The notes beneath the pieces were generated by a model, which saw only the letters and a program-made list of their open reading frames with translations, did not search any database and was not told the DNA's origin. A program made the position numbers and the translations under genes. Below, in pieces: positions 22,333 to 34,355 of a DNA stretch of 64,000 bases (the first letter of the stretch is position 1; every line of letters starts with the position of its first letter). The stretch comes from Lantana camara (Eukaryota; Streptophyta; Magnoliopsida; Lamiales; Verbenaceae), in contig CM074858.1 of the NCBI GenBank assembly GCA_037501455.1, forward strand, positions 97,870,001 to 97,934,000. Direction: 5' to 3'.

Positions 22333-24043
22333 TGTAACGCCCCAAATTTTCCATTCATGTGTTATGTGATATTATATTAATCTTCCTAATATTATATGCA
22401 ACTTATGTTCATGCAATTATATGAAATTATTGTTAATATGAAATTTATATGAATTAAATGATAATGTGACTAATTGTCTCTATATGACTTTACTTGATCA
22501 TTTCATAAATGTGTGGATTTAATTGTATAAACTATTCTTGGAACTAAGTGATCATTTCTTCCTAACTCAACCTCAATTGCATGCCTTGTAAAGCTTAGGG
22601 ACTTATATGCAAATGTGGTGAGTCATGCATATATGTGGAAGAATTTTGTAATTATCTAATTCATCTCATTTCTTCCATATGGTTCCAAGAGCAAAAATCT
22701 CACACACTCACACATAGTGCAAACCGACATTTACACCACAAGGAGAGAAGAAGATTTCATCTCAAATTCAAGCCATATTTTGAGGAATTGAAGAGCTAGG
22801 ATCATCAATATCATTATATCATCATTTCATCCATTCCTTCTTTAATTCAAGGTATAGCATGAAGTCTTGTGAAATTCTTGAAAATTTGATCAAGTAGGGG
22901 TTTATGGATTTGAGGGTGAATTATTACATGATTGAAGCTAAGAGCGTGTTAATGATCATAAGGAGTGAAAATTGCATGAAAATATTGAACTTCAAGAAGA
23001 TTGGAAGCATATGTATATTATGGGGTTTTCTTGATAAATTCTAGCACTTTGATGCATGATCCTTGGTTAGTTTGATAGATGGTTGAAGTATAATGTGTAT
23101 TTGATGATATGAAATAATTTTTATGGTTGGAACTTGGTGTTATAATTGTTTTGGTTGATTTTGGTTCGGATTTGCCCTGTTTTCCCCTGTTTTGTTGCTG
23201 CTGCGTATATGGTCGCGCCCGCGACCAAAAATAGGCCAAAACTGGTCGCGCCCGCGACCCCATTTTAGCCAAGTTTCGAGTTTTGAAAAATTGGAGAAAA
23301 TTCGGCCAAAAATCCGCGACCATTTTGTGAAGGTTTTTGGTCGCGCCCGCGACCCCTCCAGAAACTGCATTTTGTCCAACTCCAAACCAACGCCATTTTC
23401 ACCTCGGTTTGAATTAGAAAATGTGCCATATAGCGTTTGAAAGGTCTATTTGTCTACTTTCATATCCAATAAACAAAACTCAATTCCCATTTCTAGAATT
23501 AAAGATATTCCAATTTTCCCTCAACATGTACATTTTCTAAAATTGTCCGTTTTTGCTAAACTTCACCAAAACCTTTCTTATTGCATTCTTTTCACTTCTT
23601 TGGCTCCCGTATGTGACCTATATGAGTTATAAACTTGGTTTAGTGATAATTATATTCCTACTTGACATTCTTTGATTGTTATTGCATGATATATTGATTA
23701 GGGCATTGCCGTGCGTCTTAATTGGTTCATTTGAGTCTAGTCTCATGTACACTTGTCCTTGTTACACAGATCTTCTTCCAGTTGACGAGAAACACGCACC
23801 ATAGTTATATCCTTGTTTTGATCGTCACAGGTGAGGTTTAATTCTAGATACCTAGAACCCTTACAACCCTATGTGTTGCTTTCGGCCAAAGGTATACATA
23901 TATTTATAGATTTCAAATCTTATTGATTTACAACGGATTTCATGGAATGAATGGATTGATTGATTGTTTTGGCGAGTAAAGCATGTTCACTTTGGGCCCC
24001 GAGGGTAGTGTATTGAGCCAACCGGGAAAGCAAGGACTGACGG
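22333..24043 (+). repeat. LARD 3' LTR, first segment
   Basis: Matches the 5' LTR base for base with scattered substitutions, a 14-bp loss at 23313 inside a palindrome and an 8-bp shorter GATT repeat near 23955. It ends at GACGG (24039-24043), the target duplication of Tat-2, and resumes at 36491. Confidence 0.92.
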
Positions 24044-24894
24044 TAAAGGTGCAGAAACTTATGGAGGATTTGAACACCAAACACTTTAGAATTTGTATGT
24101 AGGGAGGAAGACCATCACAGGCACAAGAGCCTCAGGAACTGGGTTTCCAATGAGCGTGGGTTCTTCCAGCTAGGATAACACCAAGAAATTGTGCAGCGAG
24201 AATGCAGAAAAGGGTGAGATACAAGAAGCTTTGGAGAAGATGCAGAGGAAAAATAATGCCCAGTTCAGTTACGTGGTGTTTTTGTGAGGAAGATGACTTG
24301 GGGGAGAATGCATGGGTTCTCCCCTATTTATATGTTAGGGATGGGGGTAAATGGGTAAATTGACCATGTGGTCCCAAACCTGTGTTGCCCTAACACGTGG
24401 CAGCCTTTGGTGGGGTGAAAATGACATCCCAGAAAAGGAGACGGCGTGTCAGGTGCACGGTGTACAGTACCTTTGTGTCAGAGGTTGTTGACGAGGGTGT
24501 AGTGGGATGAGGGACTAATGTCTTCTCCTGAAGGCTAGGATCCATCGTATGAGAGGTAGAGTCATTCCCGAGCGTTGATGACGCTCGGAAAATCCACGGA
24601 TGGGCTCCCCACGATAGATGACCTTTGAGCGACAAGATCTCGAGCGTCAACATGGGACCCCCACGTAGGTGCTTCCCTGTGAAGGGTAACCCTAAGGGCC
24701 GAGACGCGAGCGTCAGACTCGTCGGATCTGGACTTTTACCGAAATAGTTGTCCGAGGCTTGACGGTCTATTCTTGCTTGCAAACGAATGGTCTGGGAAGG
24801 CCCACGAGCCCTTCAAGGCGAGCGTCTGGGATTTAGTCAGCGGCATGCTGACACGTGGACGGCTCTGATTCGAGGGTGATTTTAGGCCTCATCA
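24044..24894 (-). repeat. Tat-2 3' LTR
   Basis: 851 bp. In element orientation it begins TGATGAGGCC. Its last dinucleotide is TA rather than CA, a single change from the 5' LTR. A minus-strand TATA box is at 24324-24332. It carries several GAGCG/CGCTC motifs, including an inverted pair near 24575. Confidence 0.93.
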
Positions 24895-24908
24895 TTTTGC
24901 CCCCCAAA
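24895..24908 (-). other. Tat-2 polypurine tract
   Basis: Reads TTTGGGGGGCAAAA on the minus strand, directly abutting the 3' LTR. Confidence 0.85.
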
Positions 24909-25193
24909 TTCTGTAGTATCGCTTCGAGCGTACTGTAGAATTTATAAAGAAGGAACCCTGAATTTCGAATATCTGAGGGCCAGGCCATTACCAGCGAGGA
25001 GACTGCTGGCCTTCTGTAACGGACACAAACTGACACCGCATTAAATGCTGTCAAGTCCGCATTTAATGCTGAGTGGGAACGTGGGCGCGTGCACTCCGGG
25101 AGACGTGAGGCGGTTACCAAAAGTGGGGGGTTTCCTAGGCGGGAAATGATTGCGTTTTTGAATTTTTAGCCCTAATCCATGTACCATCTTCCC

Positions 25194-25201
25194 TATAAAT
25201 A
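25194..25201 (+). promoter_or_regulatory. TATA box of the Tat-2 antisense gene
   Basis: TATAAATA on the plus strand, about 290 bp before the ATG at 25492. It faces opposite to the LTR promoter. A possible 5' UTR intron (AG/GTAAAA near 25319) lies between it and the ATG. Confidence 0.6.
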
Positions 25202-26684
25202 GGGGTTTGCAGGGTTTTGGGACCTCTTTCACACATTCAAACTCTTTCAAGCATATACATAGCAAGAAACCTTTTCCAGTTCTACAGGCTCCGGCGAATT
25301 TCTTCTCTTCAAATCTTAGGTAAAAATTCCTTACCCTTCTTCTTATTTTCCCCGTGCTAACATTAGTTTTAGGTTGTGTGAGTGAAACCCTTGAGGGAAG
25401 AGCCACTGTCTACCATTGAATTCGTTCCAGAAATCTTATCCTCCCTTGAGCTTTCTGTTAGAAATCCCGTTTCCAAAAATTGAAACTGAACATGGCCGGA
25501 AACCAAGCTGATGATTATGTACGGGAGATTAAGGAGATGTCGGTGGGGAGCTCTTCCCCTCATGGCGATGTCCCCATAGCTATTCCCCTAATTAGGGCGC
25601 ACCCAGATGAAGGCATTCCCATGGCGATCTCAGTGGCCCAGGCTCCGGCTGACGCCGGGGGGGAAGAGGTGGACGCTGCCGTTCAAGGGATGAACGAGCG
25701 TGCACCCGGAGGGATGAACGACCTCTTTGAGGAGATGCACAACGTGATGGAGATGCAGAGACAAGGGGAGAGAGTATTCCCAGTTTTGAACAGCGCTGTG
25801 AGACCCCAAGATCACAGGATCACAGTGGCTATGATGGCTCCCGAGGGTGAAGCGGGGCCATCCGGGCGTCCGTTTGAGGCTGAACCTTCCAGAAGGCGTC
25901 AGAGGAGAGGAAATGAGCCTGCCACTCGAGTAAGGCAAGACAACCGCCATCAGACTGACAGATCTGCGGACGAAATTGAGAGTATTCTGACCCTCGGTGA
26001 TTTGGAGAAATTGAGAGTGAAAGCGTATTGGGATGAAGTCGTGTTTCCAATGCGACTTCCTGAGGAAGGGGAGAGGGCCAATCGACCACCGCCTGGGATG
26101 ATGACGGTCTATTGGGATGCAGTTCTTGCTGGGGGTCTGAGGTTTCCGATCGCTTACGACGCCGTCATCATTTACCATCATCTAGGGCTTTGCCCTTCAC
26201 AAATTCTACCCAATGGCATAGCCCTAATCAACACGTTCATAATAACGATGAGGGCCTTGGGCAAAGCACCCTCGATAGTCAACTTTGACAGCCTGATACA
26301 AGTAGCCCGCTCACCACGCTCGTCGCCTACAGACAGATTTTACTACGCCCAGGCCAAATCAGGCTTTAAGATGATAGATTCTCCATCTTCCTCCTATGGC
26401 GAGCATTGGAAGGAAAAGTACTTTTTCGTGGGGGGCTCCCGGAGGGATTTTCGGAGTTCATCGGCAATGGATGATTCATGGCGAGGGTCCTTTGATTAGG
26501 GAAAGGATGAGGAATAAGGATTTCGAGGACTGGGCGATGGGGTTAGCCCTCGAGATGAGGGCTGAAAAGAAGTGGATTAAGGCGGAGACATTGGTGAAGA
26601 ACGAAGGGGTATTGTTCCGCTACGGATTATCTTGCCCCCCTGACATGATACTCAACCTTCCAACTGACATCATGGCCCTCGACG

Positions 26685-26809
26685 GTTAGATTCTAGGAAC
26701 TAACATCTCTAACCTTTAGAATAGTTCTCTAACTTACAGCTATCGTTGTTTTCTTGCTTATACGATCCAAACAACCAATCTTCTGACGCTCGTCCCCCTT
26801 TACTTGCAG
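26685..26809 (+). other. Intron 1 of the antisense gene
   Basis: 125 bp, from GTTAGA to a pyrimidine-rich CCCCCTTTACTTGCAG. Splitting a Gly codon (phase 1) joins exon 1 to the exon 2 frame without an interruption. Confidence 0.75.
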
Positions 26810-27477
26810 GCATCCAAATACTATCTCAAGGCATGAATGCTGAAGCCCTTTCTCGTATGTTGGGTGTCCAAGGGCCCGCAGTCAATCCTCAACAACCGCA
26901 ACCGCAGCAGAACCGCCCTCCCAATGCTCCAAGGGGGAGGGTAAACCGACGAGGAGCTGGCCGAGGGCAACACAATGCTCGAGGGAGAGCAGGGAATGAG
27001 GCTCCCCCCAGGGGCCCTATCGAGGATCTGACAGTGGAGGGTACCCACGAGGCCACTCCTCCGTCGGCGGCCCCCGTGGGCCCAATTTCATTGAGTTCAA
27101 GCGGGTCACGGAACCGCTCGGGGGAGCCTGTCCGTATTCACGAAATTCTCCGGGCCGATCGCCAGGGGAAAAGAAAAAGGATGCCGGACTCCCTCCCCAT
27201 TTCAGGCAAGGGAAAAGAGGTGGTCGTGGGCCACCGTGGCGAGGGCAGCGATACTTCATCTTCTGAGGATGAAGAATTTTGGAAGATAGGCTGCAAGGGC
27301 GACTCCCGGTATAAGCGCCAGCGGACTGAGGGCCCGGTGCTCCTAAAAAAGAGCGCCTACTCTGTCAACCTTGTCTCCGACATCGTTGGGAAACTCCAAT
27401 TTTTCGGCGATCATGACAAGCTGAACGAGCATGACGCCGCTCGCGTTGCCGATGATGCTTGCCATGCCCTTCTGACG

Positions 27478-27558
27478 GTAAATCTATTCTCCCCTTTGCA
27501 ACACTCTTCCCTTCTTCCTTCCACGTTCGGATTATGACCCTCGTTTACGGCTTCCCAG
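27478..27558 (+). other. Intron 2 of the antisense gene
   Basis: 81 bp, from GTAAAT to GGCTTCCCAG. It is pyrimidine-rich, phase 0, and the frames on both sides agree. Confidence 0.75.
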
Positions 27559-28368
27559 GAGGTAATCCCGAGGCTGAAAAACTTGCAAGGGCGAGCGCAA
27601 GCCTATTCTGAGCATAAAGCGAAGTACAAGAAGTTGCTGCGCATTTCAGACCCTGTTCAACTGCAGGAGGATTACAACCATATCAGCGCTCAGCTGAATT
27701 CCGCCACCGTTGAAAACGCTCAGCTGAAGGAAAATCTGAGGAAATCTGATGACGCCTTTCTGGTCCTGAATGAGCGTCACAGGAAATTGAAGGATGAGCG
27801 GGACCAGTTGAGGGCACAAAATGGGGAGCTAGGTGGGCAGCTGGCGGAGAGCACTCGCCAGAACGAGGCAGCCAACAAGGCCCTTGCTGACTTGCAAGGA
27901 AAAGTACAGGGCTTGGAAGCGAAGGTATCCTGGGAGGCGGTGAAGAAGTTCGTGCGCTCCAAAGCTTTCGTATTCGCAGCAAACATCCAGTGCTTTGACA
28001 ACGCTCGACGCTTCTTCCATAAAGCGATTGGGCAAATGGTGAAGTTGGGACTGGCCCCTGAAAGCGCTCGATCCGACGTTCGTCTACGCATGGATCTTGA
28101 TGAGAATTGCGAGCCAATGGTCCAGGAGGAGGATCCTACTGAGAATCTGGCGGAGCCTGAGTATCAGAAGTTGGTGGAAACACTCCAAAGGGAGTTTATA
28201 GCTGCCAACAGGGTAGATCCTGAGCCTCTCCTGATAGAAGATGAGGGCACCGTCATGGACGTAGCGGATGCCGAGGAACCTGGCGAGGCCCAAACTTCTG
28301 ACGCTAATGTGTTGGCTCCAGTTCCCCTCTCAACCGCCCCTCCCGAGCCCGATGCTCCAGCCCAGTGA

Positions 28369-29408
28369 AACTCTTTATACTGATCCCTTTCCTTGTTGGT
28401 TTAAATTCCTTGTCATATTTATGAACAATCATTGTCTGTAATTAAGCTTCGGATTACTTCCTTGGATGTTTTGGTTTTCTCTACGCTCGTTTTCCTCATA
28501 TATTATAATTCTTCTCTTTCTGCTGGGATGTTTGAATGCGTTATCCTTTACTTTGGAATGATGAATGATGTTATTTCATTGTGCTCGCCGCTTTCATACC
28601 AATATCTGCTGTTTGAGCGTTTGCGATAATTGTAAATACGCACGAGGGTGTTACTTTTGAGGGTACCCCGGCGTTTATCACAACGCGCCTCCATTTTAAA
28701 GTTTGACAGCATCATGTAATTTGAGGGGCGTAGATACGGACGCTAGGGAGTTTTATGCGTACTCCTTGGCTCGAATTTGAACTTATGAAACTTTTGGAGA
28801 TTTGCCTAAGTATTGGCTCAGCAATCGTGCTCTCTTGCCTCGGACACACCGATAAGTTATACGCGCTTTAGAAATCACCAATAGGATTTGCTAAGTGTGG
28901 GAGAGGATAGAGCGTAACCATAGGGTTAGCGTTATTTCGAGGAGCACATGAAGGGACTGAGTTAAAATCCATTATTTTATGAGTGTATTTTTACTCAATA
29001 AGTTGAGGGTCATTCGGGTTTTTGCGAGCGCGAACTGGAGTGGTTAGCACTCAGCTGGCTATGACTGAGCATTGCGCTCCCCGTTGTCTGACACGCTCAT
29101 TTTTAGGACTTTATATTACAAACCGTTCAAACTGTTATAGGTGGATGGTTATCAACACCTGGACAATGTAGCTTTGGAACGATTGAAGTTTCGCGTAGGC
29201 TTTTCGACGTGGAGGATGCTCGACACGGAGTAGGCCCCTTGTCGCTCGAATCATTAGATCAAAATATCAAAGCAAGCAAATAATAATAGAAACAAAGAGT
29301 TAAATACTTACTGTTATATAAATGCATTTTTGGAAATGATTACAACATGCTTTCCGTCAAAGGAAAGCCTTTCACGCCACAAACGGGCCATTACAAAGAA
29401 ACTGATGT
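28369..29408. other. Tat-2 spacer between the convergent genes
   Basis: About 1 kb between the stop of the plus-strand antisense gene and the stop of the minus-strand pol. It would hold the 3' ends of both. Several GAGCG/CGCTC motifs occur. I see no coding domain. Confidence 0.6.
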
Positions 29409-31421
29409 CTACACGTAGAACCTTCTAAGGTTACATGCATTCCATGGCCTAGGGAGCCGCTCGCCTTGCAAAGTTTCCAATAGGTAGGTGTTGTTTGCTC
29501 GTACCTGGATGACTTTGAAGGGGCCTTCCCAATTAGGGTCCAACTTACCTACGTGTTTGGAGACTTCAACTTTTTTGAGGACCAAGTCCCCTAGCTGGAA
29601 AGTCCTTTCCTTAACACGTTTATTGTACTGGCGAGCAACGGTTGCTTTGTATTTGTGAATACGCGCCCAAGCAGCATTCCTCTTCTCATCCAGCAAGTCT
29701 AATTCGAGCGCCCGATTGGCCTCGTTGGTGGCAGGCTCGAAATAGGCAACGCGTGCGGATTCTTGAGCAATTTCCGCAGGTATCATGGCCTCGGAGCCAT
29801 ACACGAGGGAATAAGGGGTTTCCCCCGTTACCGCTCGCGGGGTAGTACGGTACGCCCACAGAGCTCCCTGAAGTTCTTCAGTCCATTCTCCCTTCTTACT
29901 CTCGAGCATCGTTTTCAGATGCTGGAGTATGGTTCGATTGGTCACTTCAGCTTGACCATTAGCTTGAGGATGACCTACGGAAGTGAATCGTTGTTCGATC
30001 CCTAGTTCATAGCACCAATCCCGTGTGTCAGTAGCGATAAACTGGGAACCGTTATCCGAGATGAGCACCCTCAGGATGCCGTATCTGCAGATGATATTTT
30101 TCCAAATGAAATCCCTCACAACCTTGAACGTTATCTTAGCGACCGCTTCTGCCTCAGCCCACTTGGTGAAATAATCCACAGCAAGTATTACGAACTTCTT
30201 TTGCCCGACCGCCATTGGGAGAGGTCCCACGATATCAATGCCCCATTGATCAAAAGGCCAGGAAACATCAATAGGAATCATTTGAGCTGCCGGCAACTGA
30301 GGAGTGTTGGAATGGAACTGGCACTTGGGACATTTCTTGGAATATTTAATGGCATCTTGCAACACCGAGGGCCAATAGAACCCACTCCTTAAGATTTTCT
30401 TTGCCAAGATTCGTCCGCCTGAGTGGTTCCCGCAACTTCCACTGTGTACATGCTCTAAAACTTCTTTAGCCTGCGAGGGTCTCAAACATCTCAACGGTGG
30501 GCCCAGGAAGGATCGCTTGAATAGTCGACCCTCGGAGTCCAATGAGAAACGAGGGGCCTTGCTCTTGATTTTCCGAGCTTCAATTTTGTCGCTCGGGCAG
30601 GTTCCGTCCTGGAGGAATCTGACAATTTCATCAAGCCAACAAGGCTCAGAGGGGTCGATCATGTGCACTTCTTTCGAAGGTTCGCCTTTAGTTATCAGTG
30701 GCTCCTCCGTTCTCAGAAATGTAACAACGCGTTCGCTGTGGCCGTCCAGAGCGGATGCAAATTTCGAAAGAGCGTCAGCATGTTCGTTTTCTGCCCTTGG
30801 AACTTGCAAAAGATGGAATTCCTTGAACTTGGCTATCTCCTCCTTGGCGCTCGATAGGTACTGTGCCATGGTGGCTTCTCGAGCCTCATAACTACCATCA
30901 ATTTGACTTGCGATCAACCGCGAATCAACGTATGCGGTGACACGAGTGGCCCCATTTTGGAGCGCAATCCTGAGCCCTTGGATGAGGGCCTCATACTCAG
31001 CTTCGTTGTTGGTGACTTGAAACGCAAGCTTGATTGCGTAGTCAACTTCTGTCCCGAGGGGATCCCTGAGGGTCACCCCGGCTCCTCCCCCCTGAGAGGT
31101 CGAGGAGCCATCCGTGTGCAAAAGCCATAAACCCTCATCGGCCAATGGCACAGTCTCCAAATTGAAACGTTCTACCAACAAATCGGCCACTGCCTGAGCC
31201 TGTATGGCTGTACGAGGCTCGAAGGAGATATCAAACTGACTGAGTTCAATCGCCCATTTAATTAACCTTCCCGAAACATCCGGCTTAGATAGCACTTGTT
31301 TGAGTGGTTGATCTGTAAGCACTGTGATGGAGTGAGCCTGAAAATATGGCCTCAGCCTTCGGGATGCGTTAACGAGCGCAAAGGCGAATTTCTCAATTTC
31401 CATGTACCTTTTCTCTGCTCC
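29409..31421 (-). pseudogene. pol: Tat-2 Pol: RNase H, additional RNase H and integrase
   Basis: The last segment of Pol, about 670 codons open to the natural stop. Residues 1-80 (from the Met at 31403) finish the gypsy RNase H (YFQAHSITVLTDQPLKQVL). Residues ~92-235 are a second RNase H: HTDGSSTSQGGGAGV, NNEAEYEALIQGL, VDSRLIASQ and ENEHADALS carry the acidic residues. Integrase follows. The zinc-binding HHCC has HVHSGSCGNHSGG and CPKCQ. The core D,D,E is in WGIDIVGPLP, LISDNGSQF and GQAEVTNR. The C-terminal part has GPFKVIQV. It inserts element cDNA in the nucleus. A TAG at 31422-31424 cuts it from the upstream part; otherwise it is intact. Confidence 0.93.
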
Positions 31422-31784
31422 CTATAGAGTCTTGCTCAGGTAATACACTGGCATATGCTTACGCTCACGGATTGCTACGAGGACAGCGCTCGTGGCTTCC
31501 AAAGAAACTGATAGATATATAAACAAGTTCTCCCCCGGGATTGGCTTGGTCAACAAAGGCGCGCTCGACAGGTATTGTTTCATGTTCTGCAAGGCCTTTT
31601 CGCAATCCTCGTTCCAGGTGAAGTTGCGAGCGTTGCGCAAAATTTTAAAGAAGGGTAGATTCCGGTCCGCTGAGCGGGAGATGAACCTATTTAGTGAAAT
31701 GATCTTACCCACGAGCACCTGGACCTCTCTCAGATTGCGAGGGGAGGGTATGTCCAGGATTGCTCTAATCTTCTCCGGGTTTGC
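31422..31784 (-). pseudogene. pol: Tat-2 Pol: RT connection / RNase H start
   Basis: The same frame as its neighbours, bounded by in-frame TAG codons at 31785-31787 (upstream) and 31422-31424. It encodes the RT thumb/connection and the first part of the tethered RNase H: VGKIISLNRFISRSADRNLP, FTWNEDCEKALQNMK, LFIYLSVSLEATSAVLVA and PVYYLSKTL. No frameshift. It is not a separate gene; the Met at 31718 is internal. Confidence 0.9.
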
Positions 31785-32405
31785 CTATATGCCACGTTGA
31801 CTGACCATATATCCCAGGAATTTACCGCCTCGAACGCCAAAGGTGCATTTTGATGGGTTCAACTTCATTCCGTAGCGACGAAGGATGTCGAAAGTCTGCT
31901 TGAGATCCTCCAGATGGGAGCGTTGGCGCTCACTCTTGACTATCATGTCGTCTACATATACCTCCATAGATTTTCCAATTTCACGCTCGAACATTCTATT
32001 GACGAGCCGCTGATAGGTTGCTCCCACGTTTTTGAGCCCAAAGGGCATGACTTTGAAACAGTAAACACCCAAATGCACAATAAACGAAGTTTTGGGGCGA
32101 TCTTCGGGCGCCATGAAGATTTGATAATATCCCTGAAAGGCGTCCATCATACTCATGAGTTCACACCCGGCTGTAGAATCTACCAACTGATCGATCCTCG
32201 GTAGCGGGTAATGGTCTTTGGGGCACGCTTTGTTGAGATCCGTGAAGTCGTTGCACATACGCCATTTATTGGCGCTCTTTGGGACAAGCACCACATTGCA
32301 AAGCCATTCTGGGTACAAGATTTCCTCGATGTATTGAGCATCAAGCAGCTTACTAACCTCTTCTTCGATAACCCGTTTCCTAAAGCCATGAATGTCCCTC
32401 TTCTT
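31785..32405 (-). pseudogene. pol: Tat-2 Pol: reverse transcriptase catalytic core
   Basis: Fingers and palm of the reverse transcriptase. In order: EEEVSKLLDA, WLCNVVLVPKSANKWRMC, DLNKACPKDHYPLPRIDQ, MMDAFQGYYQIFMAPEDRPK, MPFGLKNVGATYQRLVN, and the intact catalytic box MEVYVDDMIVKS. It is bounded by in-frame TAG codons at 32406-32408 and 31785-31787. The catalytic Asp pair is present, unlike in the copia and Tekay-like elements here. Confidence 0.92.
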
Positions 32406-34355
32406 CTATTTGATGGGCTTGAAGGTTGGATCCACGTTCAATCCGTGGACAATGACGCTCGGATCTATCCCGGTGAGATCCGAGGCTTTCCACGCAAAAA
32501 CGTCCAAGTTCTCCCGTAGGAAGTCGATCATCAAAACTTGCGAGGGCCCATCCAGGCCCGAGCCAATCTGGGTTGTTTTATCCGGGTTCCCAGGCTCCAA
32601 TTCAATGGTCAAAAACTCCTCGGTGGGCTCGATCCGAACCTCCGGCCTTGGCGCCTCTAGCGCTCGTTTTTTCCCGGTGAGCATACCCTTGGGCTCATCA
32701 CGCTCGTTTTCTGAGGAAGAGCCTTCGACGGCCCCCGGTGGCCTATTCTCTGAACACTGAACATCTCCAGGGGTCCTCTTTTTATTCTTCTTCCGGTACC
32801 GCTTGGCTCTTTTGCGCTCGGGGCCATCTTCGTTTAATTCGGGGAAGTCAACGGACTTCTTAGCAGACCCAAGTTGAATGGACTGCTTGGGCTTGTGGCT
32901 TCGAAGTGAAAGTATGTAACATTCCCAAGCTTCTTTGACGTTACACAGAATTTCTCCGGTACCCTCGGGGGTTGGAAACTTGACTTTTTGATGATAGGTG
33001 GAGATTACGGCCTTGAAATCCACGAGGTCTGGGCGTCCAATGATGATATTGTAAGGAAGATTCACCTCAACGATGGTGTAGAGGACGCTCAAAGTTTTTC
33101 GCTGTGGGGTGCGACCAAAAGAGGTGGCCAAGTGAATCTGTCCGCGAGGGACGATCTCGGAACCTCCAAACCCTACGAGGGCAGTTCTGAGAGGTTCGAG
33201 GGGGATGTTCGTTATGTTCATTTGTTGAAACGTTGAGTACGGGAGAACGTTCACAGAGCTTCCATTATCAAATAAAACCCTCTTTACAATGTGGTTATGA
33301 ACGTCTAAACTAACCACCATGGGACAGTCAGAGGTTTTTCCTATCCCATGGGGTGTTACAATATGTTCAAGATCTTTCTCAGTAAACCCTATGACATCAT
33401 CCTCCTTCGAGCGCGTCGAGCTATCCACGGAGAGCACTGGGCGAGGGAGTGACGTTCTTTGGTTATAGCTCCGTACATGGCGATGGCGAGAAGCATTGGA
33501 ATCGCCTCCTGAGGGCCCTCCCGCGATCATGTGAATGACCGCAAAGGGCTGGTTTTCCATATCCACCCCTTTCCCTTTGCTACTCTCGCTGGTCTCAGGG
33601 CGCTGGCGACGAGGACTTCGGGAGAGTGAGCGGCTTCTTCTCCTCCCGAGCGCTCGTTCCGCGCAATGTTCGTCGTACCCTTCCAGTACTTTCACAAACT
33701 CTTTGAGGTGCCCCCCAGCAATCAGCCGCTGAATTTCCTTCTCCAGGTGGCGGCATTCATTAGTGTCATGCCCCTTCTGCTTGTGGAAAGCGCAGTATTT
33801 TCCCGAGCGCTTCTGAGCCTCGGTTTCTCTCAGCTTGGGCGGTCTCTTAAACAGCTTCTGGTCCGCCAGGGAATAAACTTCGGCAATTGGGCGGTTGAGG
33901 GGGACACGCTCGAGCCTCCGCGGAGGGGATGAACGACGCCGAGCGGATATCGGGCTGCGGCGGTGACTCCGGTTGGGCTCCGCTTTGTCCTCGTGGGTTC
34001 TGTTGGGGCGAGGGGCATTTGCCATCTTCTGATCCCTCGCTATGTACATATCCTCTAGGGTAAAGAAGGAATCGGCAATCTCTCTAATTTCCATCAACGA
34101 GCGCGGCTTCTTCTTGGCTACTTCTTCCACAAACTCCTTGCTGACGTAATGCTTCATGTTGATGGCCCCAAACAGAACGTGCCTCAAAAAGTCCATCGAG
34201 GGCTTTTCTTCCAACAAAATTTCTTTATTGAACCTCCCCATGAAGGACCTGAGAGTCTCGTTCGGCCCTTGGACCAGGCTATAAAGAGCGGTCGCGGCCG
34301 GGGCCGGTGCTTTCAGCGAATTGAAGTGGCTGACAAAGGCATCCGTCAGGTCATA
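32406..34355 (-). pseudogene. Tat-2 Gag C-terminus and aspartic protease
   Basis: The frame continues after the TAA at 34356-34358. The Gag C-part (GPNETLRSFMGRFNKEIL onward) leads to an Arg/Ser-rich basic region and the knuckle CAFHKQKGHDTNEC. Then come another RS-rich patch (RRRSRSLSRSPRR), the HMIAGGPSGGD linker and the protease with LFDNGSSVNVLP, GFGGSEIVP and IIIGRPDLVDF. A Lys/Arg-rich linker runs to FLRENLDVFAWKASDLTGID and the RT entry. It stops at TAG 32406-32408 in a conserved Pro-Ile-Lys context. Confidence 0.92.

Larger units (their letters stand above)
25492..28368 (+). pseudogene. Tat-2 antisense gene (putative Transposase_28-type protein), three exons
   Basis: An extra gene running opposite to gag-pol. 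Exon 1 (25492-26684) holds an acidic N-terminus, then ESILTLGDLEKLRVKAYWDE and a region resembling the plant 'putative gypsy-type transposon' (Transposase_28) family. Intron 1 (26685-26809) is GT-AG, phase 1. Exon 2 (26810-27477) is Gln/Arg/Gly-rich and basic with an acidic SSSEDEE patch. Intron 2 (27478-27558) is GT-AG, phase 0. Exon 3 (27559-28368) is a heptad-rich coiled coil (QLNSATVENAQLKENLRKSD) with an acidic tail. Both intron phases match. Exon 1 is broken near 26430-26490 by two single-base shifts and a stop. Function unknown. Confidence 0.8.

Noticed and set aside
24390..24782. 130-codon minus-strand open frame in the Tat-2 3' LTR, repeated at 35986-36378
   Set aside because: It is confined to the LTR, has no domain, and is duplicated only because the LTR is.
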